Positions 46,806 to 60,900 of a stretch of DNA of 64,000 bases are shown one piece after another. A program made the translations under genes and the position numbers. Positions within the stretch are counted from its first letter, which is position 1. Each line of letters begins with the position of its first letter. Location of the stretch: positions 38,465,044 to 38,529,043 of the forward strand of contig NC_134649.1 in assembly GCF_030463565.1 (NCBI RefSeq). Reading direction: 5' to 3'. Origin of the DNA: Pelecanus crispus (Eukaryota; Chordata; Aves; Pelecaniformes; Pelecanidae). The notes under the pieces were generated by a model. That model ran no database searches, was not told the origin of the DNA, and worked only from the letters and a program-made list of their open reading frames with translations.

Positions 46806-47009
46806 TTGCCTTTAGTTTTGCATGAGATGAACTATGGGTGTACCTTATTTCAAACAGATCGTGAGAAACTCAGTTTCTCTAGACGGCCTTATTAAAATTT
46901 TCACAGGAAAGGGCATGTATGGAAAAAAACCAAGAATTCAGTGTTTCAGCTTTTGGGGTTTTCCCTACATCTTCTACTGAAGCACTGGAAGAAGTAAGAT
47001 GGTGAGTGC

Positions 47010-47345
47010 AGCAGTGCTGTGTCACACTGAAGGTCCATCTAGTTCAATATGCTGGTCCTGACTGTGAACAAAAGTGGATGTCCAGGGATAAGGTGAGATC
47101 AGGGCAAGTATATGGGATACTTGCCCCAAATGCTTTGATCGTCCTGGCTGGTTGTCTCTGAAACTCTTCCACATCTATTTAATCCTCTCCGAGAGGTGTA
47201 AACCAGAACTGTGCACACAGTGCTCAAGGTATGGCTGGGCCATGAATATATACGGTAGCTGTATCAGAATCACTGTTTGGTTCTCTGTTTCTTTGTAGTG
47301 CCTGACGCTTGATTTGCACTTCTGACTTGTGTTGAGCAAATGCCA
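47010..47345 (-). mobile_element. Ancient CR1-type LINE remnant, antisense
   Basis: The plus strand has GTCACACTGAAGGTCCATCT and AGTTCAATATGCTGG, the reverse complement of a CR1 tail of the ACTAGATGGACC type. After about 150 bases it reads AACCAGAACTGTGCACACAG, TGCTCAAGGTATGGCTGGGC and CATGAATATATACGGTAGC, the reverse complement of an internal CR1 segment. It is diverged, with internal losses. Confidence 0.6.
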
Positions 47346-50300
47346 CGTACTACTGCTACTAGCAACATTGCACTCAAAATAGCTGAGATTTGAATGCATG
47401 AAGTAGCTGTACTGGGATTAAACCGATGCTGTGATTTGTTGTTGGGAGGTATTCTTCCCATTGCGCACTTCGTTATCAGTTTGTCAGGGGTTGTGTGTGT
47501 GTGAAGGGGTGGTAGGTTTTGTTCTGCCTGCAGTGTGGTACATGTGTTTTAGACTTTTTTTAAAAATCAAATTTTATTAAACAAATTCCTTGCAGAGGAT
47601 CAGGACACTGGTGATGTCCTTGGTCTTCCTCACTTTAACTCTGGTAGTTCATTGCAGTTGTGCATTTCAGTCTCTTGGGTTGCTTTGTATGTTTTTGTTT
47701 TGGAGTGCCTGAAGTATTTTGGTAATCGGGGAAAATTACAGGGAATAGATGCTTTGAACTGACTATTTCTTATATGACTGTGTGTAATTGCAGGATTTTG
47801 GAGCTGGTGATACAGACATTCCATTCCACACCTGTGTTTCCAATGTGACTGTCTAATCTCCAATAAGTAATCCAGTAATGAGACCTGGGTAATTTGTTAT
47901 AAGCGGTTAAACTTCTAACTCTGACTTGTTAGAATAATTTTGCATCTCATCAATGTAATTTGGAATTGTTTCACAAAAAGTGGGTCTTGTCTCAACTGTT
48001 TTGAAGGAGGTTTTGCACTGTAGTGTTTCTCTGGGTAGAAAGAATGACAGTTGGACCTAATAATCTGTAAGGAAAACCTTAGAAACACTCAATTTGAGAA
48101 GCTTAAACTGATGTTCTTTCATGCATTTATGTGTTACTCAGAAGCAGGGAGGGAGGGAGGGAGATGGAGGGAGCTTGGTATAAATACATGCTGCTCAGAA
48201 CTGGGATTTTTATTAAGGATTCTATGTATGCATTGTCCTGCTTTCTCCAAATGGCAGAAACATTCTTTAAAAAGTATGATAAGAAAGAAATGCAGTCTCT
48301 CCTGGAACCCTTCAGATGCCAGATGATTTCACTTAGCATATTAGTTGTATACTTTTGCCCACGCCACGTATTTGTTTGACTCCTGCTATTTGGCCTCTTG
48401 CTGGGTTTAACCTGACAAAGGTTAAAGGCAGTGCTACAGTATAGCAAAACATGGGCAGATCTTTGGAGTAGTGTAACACAGCAGAGAAAGGCTGAAGGTA
48501 ATCTCAGCAGATGAAGTGAAATTCTGTGCTATAGATGGATGTCTCTTCTTTGTTTGGATTTTCCTAAGCTCCGGCTCCCACGTTATCTTTTATTAGGTGG
48601 CTGTGGACTACTGTGAGCAGTGGGTACATTAATATGCAGCGTTTTTCTGCTTGTAGTTTTTCAGTACAGTAAGTAGCACGAGGTATTCATAAGCTGTAGA
48701 GTATTTATGCAAGTGGGAAAGGAATGCATTAAATAAATACCTTTCTTTTTTTAATTTATTAATAGGGTAGACTGCACCTTTTCATCTGCTTAGCTTCACA
48801 AATCTTGTAATTTTGTGTGGCATTCACCTTGTTTGGTTTGTTTAAATTAATCTCCTTTTCCCCCTTGCACTTACCATTTAATTCATATTTGTAAAGCATT
48901 TAAGATGTGTAAAGAACGGGAGGTGAACTTATTTTTGTTTGTTACTCTTATTGGCCTTGGTCCTTTTTCTTGGAGCAGTTTCCCACTTCTGGTGCACCAA
49001 GGTCACCCCTACATGTGAGTCCACTGTCGTTTCTGTGCTTTTTGGCCATCTCAGTAAAAATCTGTGCAGAGAAAGTGACAACAGCCTGGAAAAAAAAAAA
49101 AAGCCTTCCAGAATAATATGTTCATGTCTGGTCTTCATGATCAATTTTAAGCAAATTCTGCGGAGCTGAACAAACTGATGTCACCTGGCCCAGGTGGCAG
49201 GGGATTTCTGTTGAAGGGGACGAGGAATCAGTTCCCTGAGTTGGGATCCCAGACTGTGTCTGTATCCACGAGACCTCACCTACCTTTGAAAAAGCAAGCC
49301 GGGTTGAGGTGTTATCTTCAACCGAACCCTCTGCCCTCTCAATGGGAGCTAAAGATTCAGTGCCCTTTTCTAAATGAATTGATATGTCTTGGCAGGTGTC
49401 ACCGACACCATTTACTTTCTCAGTAAAATGGTCTGTAACATCTTAGGGCTGCATGTGAGCTATTGCTGCGTGTGTAAGGGCTGCTTTGTTTGCCTCCAGT
49501 CACTGTGTTGCCAGCCACTAGCTTACTGCTCTAGCCAGTGCTGTGGGGTACTTTGAGGAAGAACAGCTAGAGCGAAACCAAGTTCTGGTCTCAAAAAATG
49601 TTTCCCTTTCAGAAGTATCACTTGTCCCTGCCTTTGTACGGCTTGGTTACAATATTCTTTACAATTTCCATTTTTTTCTTACCTAAGTTGTTCAGTTCTC
49701 ATCCCTTGCCCCTGCTGCAAACCCTTCCTCCCACAGAGCCAGCAGTGCTTGATGTGAACCTACAACAGCTGTGATCCAAAAAAGTAGTTTGCCTTTCAGG
49801 CTGGTGGAGCAATATAACGAAGCATCCAGTTCATCGAACTGTTGATTTAATCTTCTGACACAAGAAGAATAATCCCCAGTATAGTTTTCTGAAATAGGCT
49901 GGTAAGATCCATCCTAATCGTCCAGATCACTTCCCAGTCTCTTGGGCTGTCTGTCTGAGGCTGTGTGGATGTTGTCTTTCAGGTGGCGGTGGCTCTAGCA
50001 GTCTCTCAGGGCACAGCCTTTGATATTTAGAGAACTGATGATTTTGCCCCGTGTGCGCGTTAAATTTCTGAATGGGAACAAAATGAAAAAAGAACAAACC
50101 TGAAATTGTTGTCTGAACCGGTTCTGACCTCGCATTCTCTTCCTCTTTTCAGTTATTCACAGACATTAAATGTCATGCTGGGGGAGGAGGAGGCAGTACA
50201 GCATCCATAATTTCTTTTTTCTGCTGGTATCTGTTAGGGCTGAACAGCATATAGGGGAGGCTGCCTTCCTAATGCTTCTCTGTCATCTCCCTGTTTGCGG

Positions 50301-51759
50301 GGAGAGGTCGCTTTGTTGTTGCAATTGGCCAACTCACAAACTGACTTCCAGTACCCTGTGCTTAATTCACCCATTTAATGGCTGTTTTGCTGAAAGCTTG
50401 TAAAGTTTAGTAGTTAATATACCTCAGTGCACCAGCTTTTAGAGATCAGATAAATTGATTGGTAATTTGATGAACTCAAAGAACATCTATAACAGGGTAA
50501 ATAAAATGTGTTAGATGTCAGCACTGCCTCCCTGCCTTCTCTGTGGTGTGTATGTTCTCTCTTCAATATGTGTTGACTGATGTACAGTACATTACATCAA
50601 ATTACAAGCAGCCTCTATGCAAACAGCAACTAAGTGTTTGCTTCCCTTTCGGTCTGGACGATTAGTGTAGAGATGCGTTTGCAGTCTGTGTGCTGAAGGG
50701 TGAACTGTCAGAGCCTTACGGTGATTTTGTTTCCCTGGCATTTAGAGTACCTTTGCAGAGGGAGAGAATGATGCTTATGGGCTGCTTCATCTTGGAGGAA
50801 TCCATCCTCAGGCTCGACTTGTGAAATAAATGTGGCAATGTGTGGTTTGAACTCAGTGTCTTAACACTGAATTTAGCAGCTGAATTTAGATAACAATCTG
50901 GTATCTGGTCTCATCAGTGTATCACTATGAAGACTTGTTAAAAGCAGAACAAAAAGACCTAGAATGTGATCTTGTCTCTTTGTTAGAACTCAACACCAGA
51001 GTATTTGTCAAGCCTAGTCCAAAAAGAGCAAAACAAGGGGTGCTTTTGTCTTACTTTTGAGAGCTTTCCCCATTATCTAATATTTATGATACCCTCCCCT
51101 GCCATTTTTTATTCAACCCAATTTTCCCTTCACTTCATTCATTTTCTTATTGCCTAATAGTTTAAATTTTTCTCCCTCTTTGTGCTGTTTATAGCTTGTT
51201 TATAAGCAGAATGGTATTTATAAATGTGTGTATATACAGGTAGCACTGTTACCAGTAAAACCAGTGCTACTTTTCTAATGGAAAGCAGCGATCGCATGCA
51301 CATACATATATACACATGCGTGCAGACGCACTGTCTGTCTCTCACCTATTTTTACTGTGGTGTAGTTGTACCTTAGCACCAAATACATTATCCTGCTGCA
51401 GTAAATACCAGTGCTGTCTGTTATTTCTGTGTAATTCGCCAACCAGTGTACAATTAATTTTTGGCCCTGTTATTGCACTATTGGCTATTTTATGAAACTG
51501 TAGAGAGTTAGCACAGTGAACTGATTAAACATGTTCCAGACCTTAGGCTGGAGTCTGTGTCTCTGCTGGGATTTGGATGATTGAAGCTTGTGCTTCTCTT
51601 GGGATATTCCAATTTAGACTTTAGTCTTGGAAATTGTTTCAGGTAGACAAAACTTCCTTGTGTGTGTGGAATCCACTTGCATAAGACCCTGACTTTGGGG
51701 AATCTGAGATTTCTATTTCAGCCTGCAGGGGTCCTTCCGCATGTGGCAGGAAAAAAGGC

Positions 51760-51990
51760 ATCACTATTGTGACTTAAAAATAAAGCCAAGGCCTGGGCTC
51801 GTTTTGAAAAGGTCCTTAAAATTATGGCTCCGCCCTTACAGAATATGCTGTCATCATGTTAATGGAAAATATGGCTAAGAATTACTCTGTAAATTGGGCA
51901 GACTCCACAGAACATCTCAAATTTGTGCTGAATTAAGCAGTCCAGAGATCAGACTTTAAAAAGAGACTACTCCGTATTTACGGCAGCTGT
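51760..51990. promoter_or_regulatory. Candidate non-coding regulatory block
   Basis: Non-repetitive run with AAAATTATGGCTCCGCCC, CATCATGTTAATGGAAAATA and GAATTACTCTGTAAATTGGG. It looks like constrained intronic sequence compared with the simple repeats around it. No conservation data are available here. Confidence 0.2.
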
Positions 51991-54900
51991 ACCTTCTGAA
52001 GTAAGTGTGTTTAGTAGTTTACTGTGGGTGTGTTAAATACATGTTTCATGACAGCCTAGGGCCACTTCTCTGAAGGTTTTTCCCCATCTGCCAGTCATTT
52101 TAAAGAAACATAAATAAAAGAGCTATTCCAATTTCTTGAACATATAATGCATGTTCCCAAGAGACCAGAGTGACTCAGAAGTAGCTTGTGAATAACATGT
52201 TTTAATGTTCTTAAATATATGTGCGCCATCAGGCTTGCTGTGAGGTCTTGAGCCGCTGCAAACGGTATTTGCTTCATCTGTCACAGGCTCTCCTGATCCC
52301 AGGATGAGTGGTGGTTTTTTGTTTGCTTGTTTTTGGGGTTAGCTGGTGGTTTGGCTTTATATTCTACTGCACCAAGAATGATCCCAATGGCAGTTTACCA
52401 TTAAACACCTTGACTCCAATGAGGATTATCTGACTCACTCATACACAGTCCAACCCCATAGTAAGTAAATATGTAATAATGGCTGAATTTGTGTTTTCTT
52501 TTAAATATGCATCTCATACACACTAGAACTGTCTGCCTTCTGTAGAGTTGAACCCTGACAAATGTGTGGAGAGTTTTGCCCTGGTCAGTACTCACCAGTG
52601 GAGTAACCATCAGATAAAAGATGCTGCCCTACACAGCAGGCAGCGACAGTAAGGAGCGGCCAGAAAACACTGTGAGGCCACTTAATCTGTGACAGCCTCC
52701 AAGGGGCCACAGAGGAGCGAGAGAGATGGCAGAAGGAAATGCGGGAGCTGAGATAAAACTCTAAGCCCCTGATTTGAGAAGACTTGTAATAACTAGGTTA
52801 TTTGAAGAGAAAAGCTAGCTTTTCTTTTGCTTCCCAATTATTGCATTTCAGGTCTTTTCATAAGAAAAAAGGCTTAATTTCTTCTCCTTCCTTTTCCCTC
52901 CCCATTCTTCTGAACAGAAGCCAAAGTTTTGCTTGTATAATTTCAAGCTGCAAGGTTGCTGTGAGCTTGCACGCCTGGGTCAATCAAGGAGTGCTTGGAT
53001 TCCCCCCGCCCCAAGATGTTTTATGTATTGGATGGTATAGAGAAATCATCTAATTTGCCCTGACATGCAGCAAGCCTTGAACTGGCTGTACCGTGGCTCT
53101 CGAAACGAAGAAGACTACTCATATGGGCGTGTAAAAATGCTGTATCATGTGCCCGCCTGGGCATGTATATGAATTTTTTAACTTCATTTTTCATAATAGT
53201 TATATATACCACAAAATTTCCTTTGGCTGTTTAGGGGATTAAGTGTAGTATACGAGACCTTTCACCGTTAGGTCATTTGTTGAGATACAGCTTCTCTTAG
53301 CAGCAGCAAAAAGCCATTACTTCTGATGGCTAATCACTCATTCGTGTGGCACTGAGATAATAACTCTTCCTCCAGTTAGAAGGAAGGGTTTGTTGTGGGA
53401 AGAACAAAAAAAATTAATAATTGTATCCTAGCTGTCGATTTCTGTGATAGGCAAAGGGTGTCCTGGTGAGGAACGCAGAGTTTGTCCTTGCCAGTTGAGA
53501 ACAGGACAGTGCTGGGTTATAAGTTTGTTGTGTGTTCGCTTGTTCTGTGGAGAGAGGATTTGGCTACAGGTCTGTCGTGTTTGTGGTGGTTGTTTTTTTT
53601 TTTTTTTTTTTCCGCTCCCTCCTGTTGTTCCCCAGCAAAAGTATAGTTCTGTCCCTTCTTTGCATTCCTGTTGCCTGATTTCTGAGCCCAAGCTCTCCCC
53701 AGTTGAAGGGCTAGGATATTTTGTTTGGTCTTGTCCAGCAGATACAGGTGAAAAATGGATACTTTTTTCATGAGCCTGAAAAATCCACTTAAAACACTGT
53801 TTCCCAAGTCTTGTCTTGTTACAACATTTATCAGCTACAGCAACAAACCCCGAATAATTACAGATGCTTATACTAAAATATCTCTTTTGGAACTTTAAGC
53901 CTACTTTTATTTCTTCCTTGTTTAGTCCCAAAGTCAAGGTCTGTTGTTGTTTGCACGTAGTGTTCCTCACTGTTAGAGACGGTGTTTAGGGATTAAATTC
54001 TGAGACTAGATTCAGCTTGCATCTGTGGGTGTATGGTAGACCATACGTGTGACGTTCTTCCATTTATGTTCCCAAGATGCCTTGGCAGTAAGGCTTTATG
54101 AGATTTTTCTGGTTTAATGTTAATAAGTAATTATTCCTATTATTCCATAATGGGCTAAAAGTGAGAAACCCCCTGTTCCCTTTCCTCCGCCTGGATTCTG
54201 TAATGAAAGTATGATACTAAGCTGATGATGACCAAATGCTATTGAAGGCCGCAGGTGACATCATGCACCAGGGTTGTGACAGTAATCGACTGTGAAGGAG
54301 TGGTCGCTGCCGGAGTATGGGAATGAAACATTTGTGTGGCTGCCTCTGCTCTCTGTGGGTGTTTGATTTCTATGTTAATATTTACATCTCAATAGTCTTG
54401 CTGTGAAAATGCCTCTCTCCACCTGATTAGCGGTCTGTGGTCCTTCTGGGCTTGTCTTTGGAGACTTCACAAGCTCTTTGTCAGCTACAGAGATGTCTCT
54501 TCAATGCCTTGTCCTCTTCAGAGGAGGCAAAACTGCTCCGTTAAAAACCATGTGAAGGGGAAGATCACTAAAAGCAGAGAGAATGAGACTGTCAAATGAT
54601 GGAAAGGAAATTGCTTACAAATATTTTCTGATTTCTTTCTTATCCCTTCTACCATCCGTTTTCCTTTGTCCTTCTTGGCTTTTTTATCTTAGGATAAACA
54701 TCATATTTATTTTCTGTTTACTCTGTGGAGAATTTAAATCCATTTTGAATAGCAAAATAAATACAAAAAGATACTAGTGTTCTTTTCTCTGGAATAACTG
54801 ATACCTTGCAGGGAGAACTGGAGGTTATGTGACAGTGGTATTATAAAGGCAGGCCAAAGGAATCTGTGTTAATCCATTTTATTTTTCTTGTTATCAGTGT

Positions 54901-57900
54901 TTCATTTTATATTTTACTTTCCTTTTTAAGTAATCATCAATACTTCTTGGTAGAAATAGCCTAATAACTTTTTGCCAGCTGTAAAATAAATATACCATTG
55001 CTTTATAATGTTTGTCCAGGTATTACTAATAAAGGGGAATGACATCAAGTTATCCCTGTAAAACTACTGAGCTGTGGAGCTGGGAACTTTTTCCAGGTAT
55101 TCATTCACTGAGGCTTCTAGCTCACTGGAAGATAAGTGAACATTGTCCTCATTTAAAAAGTGAGACCCTAATGCTTAAGGTTAGTACGTTCTATAATAGC
55201 TTTTGTTACTTCACGTTTTGGTTGTCCAGATATGGCATATTTCTTCAGATGTGCTGATTACCCATGACTTGAGCTTGAAATTTTGAATAATGAGCTCCTG
55301 AGCATCTCCAGACAGAGCTGCAAGCACTTCTGAAAGTGCGGATTTGTCTGTGTCATTAACTGTGTACAGTGACCTGTAAAGTCCTAGTGGTCTTTTTGGC
55401 TGTAATCATTAAACCAGCCTCTTCTACAGGATAAAATGGGAAGAGAAGCTGCAAGCATAGTGAGAGAACCCTGACTGAAAATACAAATATCTTCAGAAAA
55501 TGCTCTGGGAGTAATAATAATAAAGAAAAAGTACAGTGGCAAAATAAATTGCTGCTGATATAATTTTTCTTCCTCTCCCAAGTTTGCCTCTAGTATGGCA
55601 GTTTTTCTCCCTTTGATAAATAAATGCAAGGATGAGAATTGTTGCCAAAAACTGTCACATTTCTGGAACTTTCAGCCCCTGATTATTCACATGAAGCCTC
55701 CCCCCCCTCAGCAGTACAGTATTCTGAATATGTACACCCACCATTCTGTCAGATCTGTGCAGTCTGCGTCTGGTTCATCTTCTGTGTCTTTGATGTGCTC
55801 CATAACGTAGGCAAAGAGAGGTCTGATAGTCTCTCTAAAAACCTGACAGTTTGTGTGACAATCTGTCCACGAATCCACAGGCTCCTTGTCAACCAAATGA
55901 GCCTTTGAATATCAGAGGTTTTCGGAACAGTGCTTGCAGCATTGCATATGCACTAAGGGGAGAGTACAACAGGCTTCCTTGTAACCTGAGAGATGTCTGC
56001 ATTTTCCTTAATCATTCCAGGGACATCTCATCATTGCTTGTTGGCTGGTTCTCAGCCCTGCACATGTCGGGGTTATTTAGCAAAGCGTGATTTACTGGAA
56101 ACTGCACATGGAGAATAATTTGCAGTTGGGGGTAGAGGAAAAACCCTAGGAGGGGGTGGAACTTGCAGGCTTTGGTATACTTCTGGGTTTTGGTGGGTTT
56201 TTGTTTGTTTGTTTCTTACAGTGACTGTCTTCCTTGCAGTTCCCTTTACCCATCCAAGTGCATGGATGTCATGCATTTTCTTCAGTGTTCTCCAGTCCTC
56301 TTGCACATCCCGCTGCCTTGGGTCCCTCCTATTCTGGCTTCCTCTGGGAATCCAGTGAATTGCATTCCTTAGCTACCTGTTGTGGAAAAGGATGGGGTCA
56401 TGAATATAACTTAGGTTTTTAAAACTGGGACAGGAACTGTTAACTGGGCCAGCTGCTGCAGTTTATAAATGGGGTTTAGTGATATTCTCAGCAGAGAAAG
56501 CCGGGAGTTTTAGCTGCAGCATGCCTGTCCGAGGTGGTGGGAGTTCTGCTGGAGGCTCTGTCAAATACCAGCTTTGGCATGATGGCATCAAACCTTAGCT
56601 ATAATGTTCCTCCCTTCCTGAAATAAGCTCCTGTGATGGGCCTGACAGGGGAATGTACTAAGTATCTTTTTTTATGTATGACAAGTACTTGATGACTGCC
56701 AATTTTTTTTTTTTTTTAATTTTTTTTTTTCCCCTCCCCCTCTGAAGTGCTGGTCAGCCTCCTAGTGAAACTTTCAGCCGCATACCTTGGCACTCTTGAT
56801 GTTCTGGCAATTCCCTTCTTCCCCTCTTCTCCCCTGCCCTTAGCACTGATTCTCTGCACGCCTGTCGGTCTGTCTTGGACAGTGCCCAGTTGTTAGAGGC
56901 AGCATCCTGTGACCTAGGAGTTCATCCTGGTTGAGTGACGGGTTGGCTGATAGCACCCAGGTATCACCACGGGACTAGCTGTGCAGCTGCCCAGCCTGGG
57001 CGTGGGGATTTAGCAGGCACTGCCGTGCCTTTAAAGTCATGGACACTACGTTATCTGTGCAGGTCAGGCAGGTGTAGGACTTCTCTGAAGCAGATGCTGA
57101 AAACTGTTGATGTTTAATCAATGCCTGGGAAGCCTGTTTACCTGCGCTTGTCAGGTATAATTGATTCGGGCATTTACTGTGAATTCCTCATCTAAGACTT
57201 CTCATTCCTATATTAAACTTCCAGCTAGGAGGAGAGCGGAGCAATACTTTCTTACAACAGTTTTAGCGTTAATCTGGGCCTTTCACGTTGCTGTTGCTGT
57301 CCTTGACAGAAAGCCTGTGTTGCCTACTGGCATTTTATGGCCTTTCTCTTTGAAGGTGCTTTTACTTTCCAGAGTTTGTGTTTAAAGAATTATTAATGCT
57401 TTATTTGCAGTCTTTCAGAACGGTGTGCTTTAAAGCAACCTCATATAAATGCAGTGTTTAATTCTTTCTGGGTTTTTTTTTTTGCTCCTTTTTTTTTTAA
57501 TCGCTTCTGTAGTAATAATTTCTTTGTTGCTGGCTGTATTTCCGAGTTGAAGATAACATAAGGCTTTTCTGCATGTTTCCACTGAGGCACTTGCAACTCT
57601 TCGGAGAAGTTCCTAATACCACCTTTCTGTGGGGTACCTGTTTTAATTGGACTGTTCTCAAGGTACCTTCGTAGAGACAGTCTGACTCTGGCGTGCGATC
57701 TCGGTCCGGGTCTGTAAACCCGCTCTTACCCAGATGGAGTATCACGGTGTGGGACCTGGTTCTGGGAAGTCCTGGGGTGTGTAGCTTGCTTTGATTCACT
57801 GTGTGCTTTAGGGGCTGTAGCTTAACCTTTTTGCGCCTAGCTTGTTACCCACAGGACAAACCCAGCTGTGGTCTTTCTCCCCGGCTCTGCCTCCCTGAAG

Positions 57901-60900
57901 CTTTGTGTTATTTTGGGGGATTTTAATCTTTGAGAAGCTGTCTAGGTATGCTAGAGAATTAATATTTTGCTTTCAGCTCAGGATAATATTGCAGTTGTGA
58001 GAAGATCTGTTCAAACAGGAATGTACTTCTGCCCATGACTAGTTTAACTTTCCTGTGTTGTTACTGTGGTCATTGCTCTTTTTCTGTCCTCTCTGAATCT
58101 TAATCTGAAATTTATGATCTCACAGCTACTGCCGAAGGAAAGAATAGAATGACATGAATTCAATGCTCTCATTTCATTATTGGTCTCAGCGGGAGGAGTG
58201 GACGAACCCACACATGAACAGCAAACAACAGAGCTGTGTTTAGAAGTCAGCTTTGGGTAAAAAAAAAAAAAAAAATCTTTTCTCTGTATCAGCAAGCTGT
58301 TTGTAGTTGCTTGCATCTTTCCTCTATTACCTTTTGAGAAAAAACATTTGAATTTGCATAAAAGCAGTTTAACCCTTGGCTTCTATGTTCTCGTGATATG
58401 CTTTATACACATATTTCTCTTCCTTGTTAATCGGATTCTATGTGTATGTGCAGTTATGCTTGACAGGAAGGAGAAAATGTGAATGATCTCTTTTAGCTAA
58501 ATGCTAGCTGATACCAACAAACAGGCTGAGCAGGGACCCAAGAGGAGCAAGCTCAGGAGGTGAAGAGATTGCTTCTTGCAATGTGTCCTGAAATTCCCAA
58601 ACTCCCTGTTTTGGACCAAAGTTGATAGCAGTGATTGATTGTGTAGGTTGACTTTAACAGATCCAGAGGGTCGTCCAGTGAGCAGATCAGTTCAGCTCAT
58701 CTGCCTCTGTACCTGCGGGAGGGGCGCAAGTAGATGGGGTAATTTTTCAAATCTGTTAGGAGCCATTTGCATGAGACTTCTGAGCAACGAGACTGAGCAA
58801 CCTGATTTATAGTGTGTGTGAACCAGCGACCTGGCGAGGTGTGCGGTGCCCGAGTGTACATTTGCTTCCCTTAGGCAGTGCTGTGAGCAAAGGCAGTTCC
58901 CAAAGCATGCACTAACTGCAGTTTCTATGTAGCTTCCCGCTGTTCCTCGTGGCAGCAGCTGTGTCCAGGGCACGTGCCTGTTCCCCGTCCCCAAACGTGC
59001 TGCTTTGTCAGGACGGTGTGAGGTCTTATTTCTGGCATTAGAAGCAGCTGGAAGCAGGAATTTGAACATCTCCCAGTTGACATTTGATACATGAGAAGTA
59101 ACCTCTGCTTTTCTTTCCCCTTTCTCTCCCAAATTTGTGGTGTTTCCTACTCCTGGGGCATACCGCATATGCCCCCTGCCACATGGCGCTGCCTCTTGTT
59201 CTCCTTTCGGCTTGAGGGGGGCTTGTGGCGGGAGGTTTGCTGGAAGCTGGCGAGCATGGATGTTAGGAGAGGGGATCGAAGCAACGCGTCTGTCAGGTGC
59301 GAGGCAGATTGTACCATCTAATCCCCCGGCTGTCGTCTGCAGCATTTGTCAAGGCCTCCGCTGGCCTGCTCCGTTTCATCAGAGGTATCGCTAGCATTCA
59401 TCTAGGCTGGCAGCATTTCAGCAGCTGTTAATCCTCTTTGTATCTTTAAGCACTGTGACCACTGACAAGCTTCTATACTCTGAGGTGTCAAAATATCTCA
59501 AGATAGCTGTGGTGATGGTGGTTGGTTTTTGGTTGGTTTTTTTTTTTTTTAATCCAGACACCTTCTGATCTATTGACCCAGACTGAACCTGATGGAGAAA
59601 TCTGTGTCCCAGTGTCAGGTTTTTGCTGCTGCTGCTTGATGCTCACAAAGAATTTTGCCTAAAATCTGATTAATTTCTAGTTCCTCATGCTTGCGTTGCT
59701 CAGTTTTCTGTTCTACGTGTTACCTCAAGTAGCGCATGTTTCACTGAAGTTGTAAGGAATGTGGTTTAATGTCAATGTGCGAATGAGCTGGCAGGGTTTT
59801 CTCTTTATGCTTCAATTATTTTCCCTCCTGAAATAACCCTGACAACTCAGTCTTCTGCTACATTGTTTTCTTACTTTTTTCGCTATATGTTGTGGAAAGG
59901 GCCTGGGCAGTGTAACGAGGTGTAGTAGTGAGTGTTGGAGTTTCTCTGCATGTTTGCAGCCAAGAAGGAATGCTGAATTAAAATTACTCCAAATTTAGCT
60001 CTAAGTTTTAAAATTGGTTCCCTTGGGAAGGGGAATTTTTAGTGCAAGGGTGTTTTGGGAGGAGAGGGGAGCAAGGGTATAGCAGTAAATCTGTTGTAGA
60101 AAAGCAGCAGGGTAAAAGAAAGTGGTTCTGTTGGTCTTTAGGCTCTAGTTATGTATTTTTATAACTTCTTGGTGTTTTTATTATTTGCTACGAACCATCA
60201 TTTAATAGCAGGGGAAAATCTTTCAAACTAACATTTCTTTGTTTAGTTTGTTTGTCCTCTCTGGAGAGCTCTCTCCCCATATGACAAAGCTCTGATGTTC
60301 TGAAGTTGGCTCCCCTAAGGCTCAGCTTTATTGAGAGAAGTGAAACATTTTAGGTGGTTCATTCATTCTTCTGTGTCTCTTGTTATTTGAGCCCTTATGG
60401 TGTCCTTTGGTCATGTTTTTAAACTTATTTCTGCAACTAAGACTGCCAGAAGCTTTATTTAATAATAGTTGAGGTCTCATGTTCAACTTTTTTTTTTAGT
60501 TACCATTTTATCTCAAGCATCAAATATTGTGAGAGTAAATTAAAAGCAGCGTTGATGTCTTGTAATTTTGTGTTGAATGTTCCCTCTCTTACTGTGCAAC
60601 TGAATTTCATTTTATGAAGCCAGAGGACTTCACTAAGACTAGGGGGCAGCTCAGACTTTGTTTGAAGTGCAAATACCACACCTTGATCTTGCTGAATAGC
60701 CCTTGTGTGTGGGTGGCTCAGCTGAAGTCATGGGAAGTGCATAGGTGGTTCCTGGCTTGGTTCCTTGTTTGCAACCTTATTATAAAGTCCTAGATTTTTG
60801 TAGGCTAGTGGAACATTATCCCCTGTCCGTGTGACAGGGTAAAATACTGAAAATGAAGCAGATCTTGAATCTGAAACCATGTAGTTGAGGATACTTGGAA

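Noticed and set aside
49180..49210. CTCF-like site near CCCAGGTGGCAGGGG
   Set aside because: The right half fits the core but the left half does not. Too weak to list.
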